DNA from: Nocardioides sp. L-11A
GTDB lineage: Bacteria; Actinomycetota; Actinomycetes; Propionibacteriales; Nocardioidaceae
DNA: 64,000 nt
Assembly (NCBI GenBank): GCA_029961745.1
Contig: CP124680.1
Span: forward strand, 3,720,001-3,784,000
Direction: 5' to 3'
Positions within the stretch are counted from its first letter, which is position 1, and every line of letters starts with the position of its first letter. Under the pieces are notes generated by a model, which made no database searches, was not told the DNA's origin, and saw only the letters and a program-made list of their open reading frames with translations. Position numbers and translations under genes: made by a program. Shown one piece after another: positions 1 through 10,605 of the stretch.

Positions 1-1
1 G

Positions 2-1516
<1,515 letters not shown>

Positions 1517-1568
1517 GTCGCATCTGGGTCGACCGCATGGCAGGGGCGGTCGCGGGCACCGGTCCTCC

Positions 1569-3134
1569 ATGGGAGATCTGTTGGCGACCTACCGGCGCAA
1601 GCGCGACTTCACGCGCACCTCGGAGCCGGCCGGTGCGCCGCCGTCCCCGGACGGCGGCGCCCGGTTCGTCGTGCAGCGGCACCGGGCGAGCCGGCTCCAC
1701 TACGACCTGAGGTTCGAGATCGACGGCGTGCTGGTCAGCTGGGCGGTGCCGAAGGGGCCCACCCTCGATCCCGGCATCCGGCGGCTGGCCGTGCACGTCG
1801 AGGACCACCCGATCGAGTACCTCCACTTCGAGGGCGTCATCCCCTCCGGCGAGTACGGCGGCGGCGACGTGATCGTGTGGGACACCGGCACCTGGGAGCC
1901 GGTGAGGACCGACGACCCGCGCGCCGCGGTCCGCGACGGCGAGCTGCACGCCGAGATGCACGGGCACAAGCTGCGCGGCCGGCTGGTGCTCGTGCGCACC
2001 GGCGCCGAGGGCGACCGCGAGGCGTGGATGTTGCTGCACAAGCGGGACGACCGGGCCGTCGTGGGCTGGGATCCCGAGGACCATCCGCGGTCCGTGCTCA
2101 GCGGGCGCACCAACGACGACGTCGCCGCGGATCCCGATCGGCGCTGGCGCTCGGACGCACCGGCCGCCGACGCGGCAGAGACCCTGCTGCCCGAGCCGCT
2201 TCCCGACGCTGCCGTCGACGAGCTCGCCTCCCTCGGGAAGCAGGGCACCTGGGAGCTGTTCGGCCGGCGGCTGAAGGTGACCAACCTCGACAAGGTGCTC
2301 TTCCCGGGCGACCCGCCGGTCACCAAGCGCGAGCTTCTCGCCTACACCGCACGGATCGCGCCGGTCGTGACGCCCTACGTCCGCGACCGCGCGCTCAACC
2401 TGCACCGCTATCCCGACGGCGTCGGCGGGCAGGGCTTCTGGCACAAGCAGCGCCCCGAGCACGCGCCCGAGTGGCTCGGCGCCTGGGACAACCCCGACGC
2501 CGACCCCGGCGAGACGACGACCTATGTCGTCGCCGACGAGCCGGCGGCCCTCGTCTGGGCCGCCAACTTCGGCGCCCTCGAGTGGCACCCCTGGACGTCG
2601 CGAGTCCAGGACCCCTACGAACCGACCTACGCACTCGTCGACATCGACCCCGGCGAGCGCACCACCTGGGCGGAGGTGCTCGCCCTCGCCCGTCTGCACC
2701 GCACCGCGCTCGACCATCTCGGGGTGACCGCGCGGGCGAAGGTGACCGGACGACGCGGCATCCAGATCTGGGTCCCCGTCGTGGCGGGCTACACCTTCGA
2801 GGACACCCGCGGCTGGGTCGAGCGGCTCTCGCGCACGGTCGGCAAGGTCCTCCCGGACCTGGTCAGCTGGAAGTGGGAGGTGAAGGCGCGCGGCGGCCGG
2901 GCCCGGCTGGACTACACCCAGAACGCGATCAACAAGACGCTCGTCGCGCCGTACTCCCCCCGCCCCGCGGCCGGCGCCCCGGTCTCGGTGCCGATCGGCT
3001 GGGGCGAGCTCGACGATCCGGACCTGCGCCCGGACCGCTGGACGATCCGCACCGTGCTGGACCGCCTGGCCGAGCGCGGTGACCCGTTCCAGGCGCTGAT
3101 CGGCGCGGCCCAGGAGCTGCCCGAGATCAGCTGA
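1569..3134 (+). CDS. LigD-like protein: 3'-phosphoesterase + polymerase domains, no ligase domain
   Basis: Likely end-processing and gap-filling factor of bacterial non-homologous end joining. Residues about 10-150 form the LigD phosphoesterase (PE) domain, with the HYDLRFE motif, the WAVPKGP segment and the FEGVIPSGEYGGG segment. Residues about 235-510 form the archaeo-eukaryotic primase-like polymerase domain, starting WELFGRRLKVTNLDKVLFP and carrying the metal-binding Asp-x-Asp in YALVDIDPGE (about residues 352-361). The nucleotide-contacting KVTGRRGIQIWVPV segment follows. At 521 residues it lacks the ATP-dependent ligase domain of mycobacterial LigD (order there Pol-PE-Lig), and the PE-Pol order is reversed. 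No ku gene is in the window. It converges on pnkp with 22 bases between stops. The start ATG fits the family N terminus. Confidence 0.9.
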   Translation: MGDLLATYRRKRDFTRTSEPAGAPPSPDGGARFVVQRHRASRLHYDLRFEIDGVLVSWAVPKGPTLDPGIRRLAVHVEDHPIEYLHFEGVIPSGEYGGGDVIVWDTGTWEPVRTDDPRAAVRDGELHAEMHGHKLRGRLVLVRTGAEGDREAWMLLHKRDDRAVVGWDPEDHPRSVLSGRTNDDVAADPDRRWRSDAPAADAAETLLPEPLPDAAVDELASLGKQGTWELFGRRLKVTNLDKVLFPGDPPVTKRELLAYTARIAPVVTPYVRDRALNLHRYPDGVGGQGFWHKQRPEHAPEWLGAWDNPDADPGETTTYVVADEPAALVWAANFGALEWHPWTSRVQDPYEPTYALVDIDPGERTTWAEVLALARLHRTALDHLGVTARAKVTGRRGIQIWVPVVAGYTFEDTRGWVERLSRTVGKVLPDLVSWKWEVKARGGRARLDYTQNAINKTLVAPYSPRPAAGAPVSVPIGWGELDDPDLRPDRWTIRTVLDRLAERGDPFQALIGAAQELPEIS

Positions 3135-3156
3135 CGGGGACCGGAGAGGGTGCGGC

Positions 3157-5670
3157 TCACAGCCGCGGGTCGACCGGCTCCGACTCCAGCGCCAGCACGG
3201 CGAACACCGCCTGGTGCACCTTCCACAGCGGCTGCCGGCCCACGAACGCCGTGAGCGCGTCGAGGCCCAGGCCGTGCTCGCGCAGCGCGAGCTGCCGCTT
3301 CTTGCCGAGGTGCCGCTGCCGCAGTACGTCGAGGGAGCCGGTGTAGTCGGGACCGTAGATGATCCGCAGGTACTCCCGACCGCGCACCTTCAGGCCCGGC
3401 TGCACACGCGCGTCGACGAGATGGGCCGGCTTGACCACCATGCCCTCACCACCGGCGGCGGTGAGGTCGAGCCACCAGCGGGTCGCCGCCTCGCGGTCGG
3501 CCGGCGAGGACAGGTCGATGAGGCGGTGCCGGGTCGGCGTGATCAGGTCGTCGTCCAGCGTGGCGAACTGCCCGAGGTGCCACGGATGCGGCTCGGTGTG
3601 CGCGAGCACCCGGCCCTCGGCGGCCAGCACCTGGAAGGGGGCGACGGTGACCCCGTCGAGGCCGTCGGTCGGCCGGCAGTACGCCGCGTAGGCGTCGCGG
3701 AACGCTGTCGCGTCGACCTGCCGCTGCGCCACGCGGCCGGCCGGTGCCGCGACGTCGAGTCCCCGGGCCGCGGCCCGGGCGAGCACGTCCGCGGCCTCGG
3801 GGAGCGCGGCGCGGGCGGCGGCCCCGACGGCGGCGTACTGGTCCTTGATCAGGTCCAGGGCCTTGGCCGACCAGGGCAGCAGCTCGCAGTCGAGCGCCAG
3901 CCAGTCGGTGTCGAGCGACGTGAACAGCGGCACGACGGCACTCCGCAGCCGGTCGACCAGCGCACCGGTGACGGCCGGGTCGGCGAAGAACGGGCGGCCG
4001 GTGCGGGTGTGGACGGTCCCGGACGATCCGTCGGCGACACCGAACCGACGCTGCGCGACGCCGGCGTCGCGTGCGATCAGGGCGATCGCCCGCGAGCCCA
4101 TGTGCTTCTCCTCGCACACGACCCGGGTGACACCCCAGCCGGCGTACTCGTCGAACGCCTGGGCGGGGTGCTCCAGGAAGCCCGCCTCCGATGCGGTGGC
4201 GACCGGCGACATGGTCGGCGGGAGGTGGACCAGCCAGCGCGGATCGACCGCGAACCGGCTCATCACCTCCAGCGCGGCGGCGGCGTTCTCCTCGGGCACC
4301 TTCACCTTGCCGGCGTGCGGCGAGTCGATCCAGCGGGTGCCCGCGACATCGCCGATGGCGAGCGCCGACGGCTCCCGGTCGTCGCCGGCGGGAGCGAGTG
4401 GCCGGACCGGCTCGTACCACTGCTGCTCGGCGGGGACCGAGACGATCTCCCGCTCCGGGTAGCGCAGGGCGGTGAGCGCACCGCCGAAGACGACGCCGGT
4501 GTCGAGGCAGATCGTGTTGTTGACCCACTCGGGCACCGGGACGGGCGTGTGTCCGTAGACCACCATCGCGTCGCCGCGGTACTCCTGGGCCCAGGGATAG
4601 CGCACGGGCAGGCCGTAGGCATCCGTCTCGCCGGTCGTGTCGCCGTAGAGCGCGAAGGCACGCACCCGCCCCGAGGCGCGCCCGTGGTAGGCCTCCTTGA
4701 GGCCGGCGTGCGCCACGACCAGTCGGCCCTGGTCGAGGACGTAGTGGCTGATCAGACCGTCCATGAACGCCAGCGTCTGCGCCCGGAAGTCCTCGGGCTC
4801 GGCGGCGAGCTGGTCGAGCGACTCGGCCAGACCGTGCGCGACCGTGACGTTCGCGCCCTTCAATGCCCGGACCAGCTTGGCCTCGTGGTTGCCCGAGACG
4901 CACAGCCCGGTGCCGTCCGCGACCATGCCCATCACCAGGCGGAGCACTCCGGGTGTGTCCGGTCCACGGTCCACGAGGTCCCCGACGAAGACCGCCTGCC
5001 GGCCCTCCGGATGGCTCGCTCCGACGGCCGCGCCCGCGGCGTCGTACTCCAGGCGCCAGCCGAGCTCGCCGAGCAGGGTCCGCAGCTCGGCGGCGCAGCC
5101 GTGGACGTCGCCGACCAGGTCGAACGGGCCGGTCGTCTCGCGCCGGTCGCTCCACGACGGCTCACGGGTGATCGTGGCCGCGGCGATCTCGTCGGCGCCG
5201 CGCAGCACGTGGACGCGGCGGAAGCCCTCCTTGCGGAGCCGGCTGAGCGACCGTCGCAGGTCGCGGTGCTGGCGGGTGACGACGTGCTTGCCGAAGGCAC
5301 GGTCGGGCCGGCTCGCGTTGCGTGCGACCGCCGTCGCCTCGGGCACGTCGAGCACGATCGCGTCGACCATCACGTCGTGGCTCTTGGCGAGCCGGACCAG
5401 GGACGCCCGCGCCGCCTGCTGGACGTTGGTCGCGTCGACGACCGTGAGCAGGCCGCGTCGCAGCCGAGTGCCGACGATGTAGTGCAGGACGTCGAAGGCG
5501 TCACGGGTGGCCGACTGGTCGTTCTCGTCGTCGGCGACCAGCCCGCGGCAGAAGTCGCTGGAGATCACCTCGGTCGGCGCGAAGTGCTGCCGGGCGAAGC
5601 TCGACTTGCCGCTGCCGGAGACACCGACCAGCACGACCAGGCCCAGGGCCGGGACACGCAGCTCACTCAT
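3157..5670 (-). CDS. pnkp: bacterial Pnkp: RNA 5'-kinase / 2',3'-phosphatase / adenylyltransferase
   Basis: End-healing and sealing enzyme of the bacterial Pnkp/Hen1 RNA-repair system, which mends RNA cut by ribotoxins. Three modules are visible in 837 residues. The N-terminal kinase has the P-loop GVSGSGKSSFA near residue 17 and the VDATN motif. The central calcineurin-type phosphatase has FDLVGDVHGC (about 183), GDLVDRGPDTPG and SGNHEAKL. The C-terminal ligase-like adenylyltransferase has the nucleotidyl lysine in EEKHMGSRA (about 525) and VVKPAH. The length agrees with the family (about 850). Its start overlaps the end of hen1 by 8 bases, so the two are almost certainly translated from one mRNA; Pnkp depends on Hen1 for efficient sealing. 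Confidence 0.96.
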   Translation of the reverse strand: MSELRVPALGLVVLVGVSGSGKSSFARQHFAPTEVISSDFCRGLVADDENDQSATRDAFDVLHYIVGTRLRRGLLTVVDATNVQQAARASLVRLAKSHDVMVDAIVLDVPEATAVARNASRPDRAFGKHVVTRQHRDLRRSLSRLRKEGFRRVHVLRGADEIAAATITREPSWSDRRETTGPFDLVGDVHGCAAELRTLLGELGWRLEYDAAGAAVGASHPEGRQAVFVGDLVDRGPDTPGVLRLVMGMVADGTGLCVSGNHEAKLVRALKGANVTVAHGLAESLDQLAAEPEDFRAQTLAFMDGLISHYVLDQGRLVVAHAGLKEAYHGRASGRVRAFALYGDTTGETDAYGLPVRYPWAQEYRGDAMVVYGHTPVPVPEWVNNTICLDTGVVFGGALTALRYPEREIVSVPAEQQWYEPVRPLAPAGDDREPSALAIGDVAGTRWIDSPHAGKVKVPEENAAAALEVMSRFAVDPRWLVHLPPTMSPVATASEAGFLEHPAQAFDEYAGWGVTRVVCEEKHMGSRAIALIARDAGVAQRRFGVADGSSGTVHTRTGRPFFADPAVTGALVDRLRSAVVPLFTSLDTDWLALDCELLPWSAKALDLIKDQYAAVGAAARAALPEAADVLARAAARGLDVAAPAGRVAQRQVDATAFRDAYAAYCRPTDGLDGVTVAPFQVLAAEGRVLAHTEPHPWHLGQFATLDDDLITPTRHRLIDLSSPADREAATRWWLDLTAAGGEGMVVKPAHLVDARVQPGLKVRGREYLRIIYGPDYTGSLDVLRQRHLGKKRQLALREHGLGLDALTAFVGRQPLWKVHQAVFAVLALESEPVDPRL

Positions 5671-7084
5671 CGGTCGTCGCCTCCTTCCTCGTCAGGATCG
5701 CCAGCTGGGTCGGCGCGCCGTGGGTGTCGTCGACCTCGCCGACGCCCCGCAGCTCCACGGCATAGCCGTACGCCGCGCCGACCCGCGCGCACCACGCGGC
5801 GAACTCCGCGCGGTCCCACTCGAAGCGGTGGTCGGGATGCCGCATCCCGCTCAGCCCCTCGTAGAGCACGTTGTACTCCCGGTTCGGCGTGGTCACCACG
5901 ACCGCTCCCGGGCGCGCGACACCGAGCACCACGTGCTCCAGCGCGGCGAGCCGGGGTGGATCGACATGCTCGACGACCTCCATGAGCACCGCGGCGTCGT
6001 ACCCGGCGAACCGCGGATCCTCGTAGGTGAGTGCGCCCTGGAAGAGCTCCAGCCGGCCGGCCTGGCGCTCGGTCATCCGGTCGACGTGCAGCCGGCGGGC
6101 CGCCTGCTGGAGCGAGCGGGCCGAGACGTCGCAGCCCGCGACCCGCTCGATGGTGGGGACCTGGAGCAGCCGGTCGAGGAGCTGGCCAGGCCCGCAGCCG
6201 AGGTCGATGACCGACCGCGCGCCGAGCTCCGCCAGCACCTGCAGGACGGCGTCGTGACGCTGGGCGTTGAGCGGCAGCCGCCGCTCCTCGGGCTGGCGTG
6301 CCTCCTCCGCCGCGCGCTCCGCGTCGGCCGCCCCGTCGGCCACCTGCCCGTCGAGCTCGGCCAGCCGCGCGAGCGCCACCTGGGCCAGCCGGCCGCGGCG
6401 GCCCAGATAGCGCCGGGTGATCAGGGTCCGCTCCGGATGCGCCGCGAGCCAGTCGCCGCCCGAGCGGAGCAGCTTGTCGACCTCGTCGGGTCCCTGCCAG
6501 TAGTGCTTGGACTCGTCGAGCACGGGCAGCAGCACGTGCAGCTGAGCGAGCGCGTCGGCCAGCCGTACGTCGCCGGTCAGCACCAGACGCACGTAGCGCG
6601 AGTCGCCCCACTCCGGGAAGCGCTCGTCGAGGGCGATCGGCGTGGCCGCGACCCGCCAGCCGAGCGGCTCGAACAGGCGGTGCGCGATCTCCGCGCCTCC
6701 GCGGCAGGGCAGCACGGGGACCGTGATCTCCAGCGGGAGCGCCCGCTCGACCAGCTCCGGTCGCGCCTTGCAGATGCCGCTGCGCGCGGTGCTGAACACG
6801 TCGGCCAGCGCGACGCCGAGCAGTGAGGAGGCGGCGTAGGAGCGGTCGTTGACGTACTGCGCCAGGCTGAAGTCGGGCGTGCTCCGACCCAGCCGCCGGG
6901 CCAGCCGCACCGGATCGACCTCCAGCAGCAGCGCCGCCGTGCACCGGTCCTCGCCGGCCTCCGGGTAGAGCACCGTCGCGGTCCCGAAGGACTGCGCGAA
7001 CTCCTGGACCCGGTCGGGGTGCTTGTGCAGCAGGTAGCCCAGGTCCGTCGCGGGTCGGTGGGTCGTCGAGATGGTCAACAGCAC
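5663..7084 (-). CDS. hen1: Hen1, 3'-terminal RNA ribose 2'-O-methyltransferase
   Basis: Methylates the 2'-OH at the 3' end of cleaved RNA before Pnkp sealing, so that the repaired RNA resists a second cut, and also acts as an activator subunit of the Pnkp ligase. The N-terminal half (about residues 1-250) begins MLLTISTTHRPATDLGYLLHK, the hallmark of the bacterial Hen1 N-domain. The C-terminal SAM methyltransferase has DLGCGPGQLL (near 295) and the metal-binding EVVEHVD motif, followed by TTPNREYN. At 473 residues it is full length. It is first in the hen1-pnkp pair. A 49-base gap separates it from the upstream flavin oxidoreductase on the same strand, so cotranscription with that gene is possible. 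Confidence 0.96.
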   Translation of the reverse strand: MLLTISTTHRPATDLGYLLHKHPDRVQEFAQSFGTATVLYPEAGEDRCTAALLLEVDPVRLARRLGRSTPDFSLAQYVNDRSYAASSLLGVALADVFSTARSGICKARPELVERALPLEITVPVLPCRGGAEIAHRLFEPLGWRVAATPIALDERFPEWGDSRYVRLVLTGDVRLADALAQLHVLLPVLDESKHYWQGPDEVDKLLRSGGDWLAAHPERTLITRRYLGRRGRLAQVALARLAELDGQVADGAADAERAAEEARQPEERRLPLNAQRHDAVLQVLAELGARSVIDLGCGPGQLLDRLLQVPTIERVAGCDVSARSLQQAARRLHVDRMTERQAGRLELFQGALTYEDPRFAGYDAAVLMEVVEHVDPPRLAALEHVVLGVARPGAVVVTTPNREYNVLYEGLSGMRHPDHRFEWDRAEFAAWCARVGAAYGYAVELRGVGEVDDTHGAPTQLAILTRKEATTDE

Positions 7085-7133
7085 CTCGCCATCCTGCCCG
7101 GCCCCGCAACGGGTTTACGGGATCAGCCCGGGT

Positions 7134-8075
7134 TCAGCCCAGGCGCTCCCGCAGCGGCGCCACGACCTCGTCGCCGAACCGGCGCACCACCTCGGCGGTG
7201 CGGGCGCCGCTCTCGTCGGCGATGCCGACGTTGAAGCCGCCCGCGCCATGGTCGAGGACGGCGACGGCGAGCTCGTCGACCCACTGCCGCGCCGATCCGC
7301 CGACCAGGCGCCCGTCGTCCCCGCGGGTCGCGGGCAGGTCCTGCCGGGCGAGCACGCCACCGATGTTGAAGACCGTGCGGATCTCGTCGGGCGAGCGGCC
7401 CACCGAGCGCGCGGCGTCGTCAATGCGCGGGCGGCCCTCCCGGTACGTCGTGCTGAGCCAGTCGGCGCCGGACTGCGGGATCCAGCCGTCGGCCCGCCGC
7501 CCGGTCAGCGCCAACGACTTCGGGCCGCCGGCCCCGGTCCAGATCGGCGGGGTCGGCACGGCGCTCGGCGCGAGGTGGTCGACCCGGTAGTGCTCGCCGG
7601 CGAAGTCGAACGCCCCACCGCGGCTCCCGGTCAGTCCGCGGATCACCTCGATCCCCTCCGCCAGCGCCGCGACCGCCTCTCCCGGCGTGAGCGGGTCGAC
7701 GCCCATCCGCGCGATGTGCTCCCAGAAGCCGCCGGCGCCCAGGGCGAGGACGAGCCGGCCGCCGCTGACCGACGACAGGGTGGCCACGGTGCGGGCGAGC
7801 ATCGGCGCGGGCCGCAGGGGCAGGTTGCTCACACCGACGTAGCCCCCGATCCGGGAGGTGCGGCCGAGCAGGTAGCCCACCAGCCCGTAGGCCTCGAAGG
7901 AACGGGCGCCGTAGGGGTGGTCGGTGAGGGAGAACAGGTCGAAGCCGGCCTGCTCGGCAGCGCGGGCCAGCGTCTCGGCCGCGGGTCCCTGGCCGAAGGG
8001 GGCGTTGAGCGGCAGCGCCAGGAGCACCCGCTGCTGCGCGTCGAGGTGGGGAACGGCCGGGTCGTCGTACGTCAT
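7134..8075 (-). CDS. LLM-class (luciferase-like) flavin/F420-dependent oxidoreductase
   Basis: A TIM-barrel oxidoreductase of the bacterial luciferase-like family. Many actinobacterial members use F420 and some FMN; the substrate is unknown. The features are RVLLALPLNAPFGQG at the N terminus, SLTDHPYG, the ALGAGGFWEH segment and the TPPIWTGAGGPKSLAL phosphate-binding region. The frame is open 21 codons further upstream, but ATG 8075 has a good AGGAG eight bases ahead and restores the family N terminus, giving 313 residues. It lies between the amidotransferase-like gene upstream (98 bases) and hen1 downstream (49 bases). Nothing links it functionally to RNA repair. Confidence 0.85.
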   Translation of the reverse strand: MTYDDPAVPHLDAQQRVLLALPLNAPFGQGPAAETLARAAEQAGFDLFSLTDHPYGARSFEAYGLVGYLLGRTSRIGGYVGVSNLPLRPAPMLARTVATLSSVSGGRLVLALGAGGFWEHIARMGVDPLTPGEAVAALAEGIEVIRGLTGSRGGAFDFAGEHYRVDHLAPSAVPTPPIWTGAGGPKSLALTGRRADGWIPQSGADWLSTTYREGRPRIDDAARSVGRSPDEIRTVFNIGGVLARQDLPATRGDDGRLVGGSARQWVDELAVAVLDHGAGGFNVGIADESGARTAEVVRRFGDEVVAPLRERLG

Positions 8076-8172
8076 GTCCTCGTCTCCTGTCGTCTCGACA
8101 ACAGTGTCCTGGAGGAACGGACGCGGCGCCCCGGCCATTCCACCCGGGCGCCGGGGACGGCCGGGACGGCCG

Positions 8173-8907
8173 TCAGCGGCCCGGCAGCACGAAGGTCTCG
8201 AGCCAGGCCTCGAAGACGGTGCTGGCCACCTTGCGGTTCGCCTCGGCGGTGTCGGTCAGCTCGTCGAGGACCCGCTGCGTGCCCGCCGCGCCGTAGAGCC
8301 GCTCGAGCGCGCTGCGGTAGGAGTCGACGACCGCCCACTCCGCGGCGAGCCCGGCGCCGACCTCGACGTGGAACTGCACGCCGTAGGCCGAGCCGACCGC
8401 GAACACCTGGTTGTCGTACGCCGCGGAGGCCGCCAGACGCCGCGCCCCCGCCGGCAGGTCGAAGGTGTCGCTGTGCCATTGGAAGACCGAGAACCGGTCG
8501 GGCAGCAGGCCGAACACCGGGTCGCCGGCCGCGTCCTCGGTCAGCTCGACGTCGTAGGTGCCGACCTCCGGGGACGAGCCGGTGTAGACGCGGGCACCGA
8601 GGGCGGCCGCGAGCAGCTGGGCGCCCAGGCACACCCCCCAGTACGGCACGCCGGCGGCGACCGCACGCGCGATATAGGCGCGCTCCGCGGCCAGCCACGG
8701 ATGTGCGACGTCGTCCAGGGCGCCCATCGGGCCGCCCATCACGATCACCGCCGCGAAGTCGTGGTGGTCCGGCAGCGGCTGGCCCTCGTCGAGCTCGACG
8801 CGGTGCACCCGGTACCCGTGCGCGTCGAGGATCTCCTCGTAGGTGGCGGGCGGCTCGCAGCTGATGTGCTGCAGCACCAGGACGGTGGAGCGCTGGGTCG
8901 GGTTCAT
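8173..8907 (-). CDS. class I glutamine amidotransferase-like protein (copy B)
   Basis: A stand-alone GATase1 domain of 244 residues, GMP-synthase-like. The nucleophile Cys sits in GVCLGAQLLAAALGA (about residue 91), the catalytic His in YGVQFHVEV (about 172), and the third member of the triad is expected to be the Glu two residues on. The MGGPMGALDD oxyanion strand is also present. It is a paralogue of the protein at 12685-13434, roughly similar along the whole length. It follows the glutamine-synthetase-like gene after a 165-base gap holding a strong hairpin, so it may be a separately tuned tail of that operon. It could release ammonia from glutamine or hydrolyse gamma-glutamyl amides (PuuD-like); the latter is inference from the neighbours. 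Confidence 0.85.
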   Translation of the reverse strand: MNPTQRSTVLVLQHISCEPPATYEEILDAHGYRVHRVELDEGQPLPDHHDFAAVIVMGGPMGALDDVAHPWLAAERAYIARAVAAGVPYWGVCLGAQLLAAALGARVYTGSSPEVGTYDVELTEDAAGDPVFGLLPDRFSVFQWHSDTFDLPAGARRLAASAAYDNQVFAVGSAYGVQFHVEVGAGLAAEWAVVDSYRSALERLYGAAGTQRVLDELTDTAEANRKVASTVFEAWLETFVLPGR

Positions 8908-8978
8908 CTTCTCCGTCTTCTCAAAGGGGCGCCGGCCTGCTCCCGCGAGCGGGCCGGGCGGGATTGTTAGAGTCCGGG

Positions 8979-9019
8979 CGGGTGGCTCACGAATGCTTCT
9001 ACCGTTCGTGAGCCACCCG
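8979..9019. terminator. perfect 15-bp inverted repeat between GS-like and amidotransferase-like genes
   Basis: The arms at 8979-8993 and 9005-9019 are perfectly complementary around an 11-base loop. The hairpin lies in the 165-base gap of a minus-strand operon. No T-run follows it on the minus strand, so it may be a non-canonical actinobacterial terminator, an attenuating element, an RNA processing site or a protein operator. Confidence 0.5.
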
Positions 9020-9072
9020 TGTGCTCCGGGGCGGTTCGGGTCGCTCCGGCCGCTTCTACCGGCCGGGGCGGG

Positions 9073-10605
9073 TCAGTACATCCGGAAGTACTCGCGCTGC
9101 TCCCAGTCGGTGACCTCGTCCTGGTCGTCCGCGAGGCCGTCGGCAGCGAGGGCCTCGGTGTAGCGGCGCCACTCGTTGCGCTTGAGCCGCAGGTAGTAGT
9201 CGACGAACTCGTCGCCGAACTCCTTGCGGAACAGCGCGCTCTGGTCGAGCTCGTCGGCCGCCTCGGCCAGGCTGCCGGGCAGGCGCGGCAGGCTGGTGTC
9301 GTGCGGGTCGACCGACATCGGGCCCGGGTCGATGGCCTCGTCGATCCCGTTGAGCCCGGCCACCAACTGCGAGGCGATGTAGAGATAGGGGTTGGCCGCC
9401 GGCTCTCCCACCCTGTTCTCGAAGTGCGACGCCGGGTCGCCGACCTCGCCCAGCACCCGCAGGTAGGTGCCGCGGTTGTCGGCCGACCAGGTGGCCCGGT
9501 CCGGCGAGAGCGAGAACCGCTCGCTCAGCCGCTTGTAGCCGTTGACGGTGGGCGCGGCGAAGATCGTCGTCGCCGGTGCGTGGGCGAGCAGCCCGCCGGC
9601 GTACGCGCGGGCGAGGTCCGAGACGATCGTGTCGCCGCTGGTCGCCATGAACGCGTTGGTCGCGTTCGCGGTGTCGAAGATCGACTGGTGCAGGTGCCAG
9701 CCACTGGCGTCGAAGCCGGACAGCTTGGGCGCGCACATGAAGCTCGCGTGCAGTCCCTGCCGCGCGCTGATCTGCTTGGCCGCCGTCCGGAAGAGGACCA
9801 TCGCGTCGGCGGCCGCGAGTGCGTCCATCGGGGCGAAGGTGAACTCCATCTGCCCCGGCCCCGACTCGTGCTCGGTGGTGCGCAGCGGGAGGCCGAAGGC
9901 CGTGATCGCGCGGCGCAGCTCGCGGATGTGCTCCTCGGCCTCGTCGCAGAGGTTCTCGCTCATGAACTGGTAGCCGAGGTTGAGCGGTGCGACGACCGGC
10001 GCCTCCCCCGGGCTGCCGAAGCCGCCGATGGCGTCGACCTCGTAGCGGCGGTCGACGAGGTGGGTGAGGTACCACTCGACCTCCAGCCCGACGACCATCT
10101 GCAGGCCGCGCTCGGCCAGCCGGGCGAGTGCCTGCTTGAGCAGCAGCCGCGAGGAGTACGGCAGCGGGGTGGCGGACTTCAGGTACTCGTCGGCCAGGAT
10201 CCAGCCGGTGCCCGCGCACCACGGCAGCACCTGGAAGGTGTCCGGATCCGGCACGAGCAGGAAGTCGGCCGCGCCGGTCATCCCCTCGTTGCCGAGGCCG
10301 CCGCCCTCCTCGAACGGGTTGAACACCAGGTCCAGCCCGGTGTCGAAGATGACACCGCCGGGGCTGGTGTCGATGCCGTTGCGCATCGTGGACCGGAAGG
10401 CCGCCGGCGACAGCGACTTGCTGCGGGTCAGCCCATGCGGGTCGACGTACACGACCCGGATCACGTCGAGGCCCTGCTCGTCGACGGCGGCCAGCACCTC
10501 GTCGGCCCTGCGCTGCTGGTCCGCCGACCACAGCCCGTGGTCGGCGATGAAGCCCACGCGGCCTGTGGCCAGGTCCTCCAGACGGGGGTTGGTTCGTTGG
10601 TTCAT
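9073..10605 (-). CDS. glutamine synthetase family gamma-glutamyl ligase
   Basis: An ATP-dependent ligase of the glutamine synthetase fold, 510 residues, with beta-grasp N-domain and catalytic C-domain. Visible motifs are GLEVEWYLT, TEHESGPGQMEFTFAP, DASGWHLHQSIFD, the ATP-site NGYKRL and ADNRGTYLRV (the latter in place of NRSA/AIRI-type sequences). It is clearly diverged from housekeeping GlnA, and relatives of this type join glutamate to amines (gamma-glutamyl-polyamine, -ethanolamide or -methylamide synthetases). ATG 10605 has AAGGAG just upstream and overlaps the amidase stop as ATGA, so translation is coupled. Company with an amide channel, amidase and amidotransferase-like proteins suggests assimilation of an amine or amide. 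The true acceptor is unknown. Confidence 0.88.
   Translation of the reverse strand: MNQRTNPRLEDLATGRVGFIADHGLWSADQQRRADEVLAAVDEQGLDVIRVVYVDPHGLTRSKSLSPAAFRSTMRNGIDTSPGGVIFDTGLDLVFNPFEEGGGLGNEGMTGAADFLLVPDPDTFQVLPWCAGTGWILADEYLKSATPLPYSSRLLLKQALARLAERGLQMVVGLEVEWYLTHLVDRRYEVDAIGGFGSPGEAPVVAPLNLGYQFMSENLCDEAEEHIRELRRAITAFGLPLRTTEHESGPGQMEFTFAPMDALAAADAMVLFRTAAKQISARQGLHASFMCAPKLSGFDASGWHLHQSIFDTANATNAFMATSGDTIVSDLARAYAGGLLAHAPATTIFAAPTVNGYKRLSERFSLSPDRATWSADNRGTYLRVLGEVGDPASHFENRVGEPAANPYLYIASQLVAGLNGIDEAIDPGPMSVDPHDTSLPRLPGSLAEAADELDQSALFRKEFGDEFVDYYLRLKRNEWRRYTEALAADGLADDQDEVTDWEQREYFRMY

Noticed and set aside
3214..5985. Very long plus-strand open frame (over 900 codons) opposite pnkp
   Set aside because: It is an antisense frame produced by high GC codon bias; the translation is Arg/Gly/His-rich without any family resemblance, whereas the minus strand encodes full Pnkp.
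5507..6826. Plus-strand frame of about 440 codons opposite hen1
   Set aside because: Antisense shadow of hen1, which shows clear N-domain and methyltransferase motifs on the other strand.
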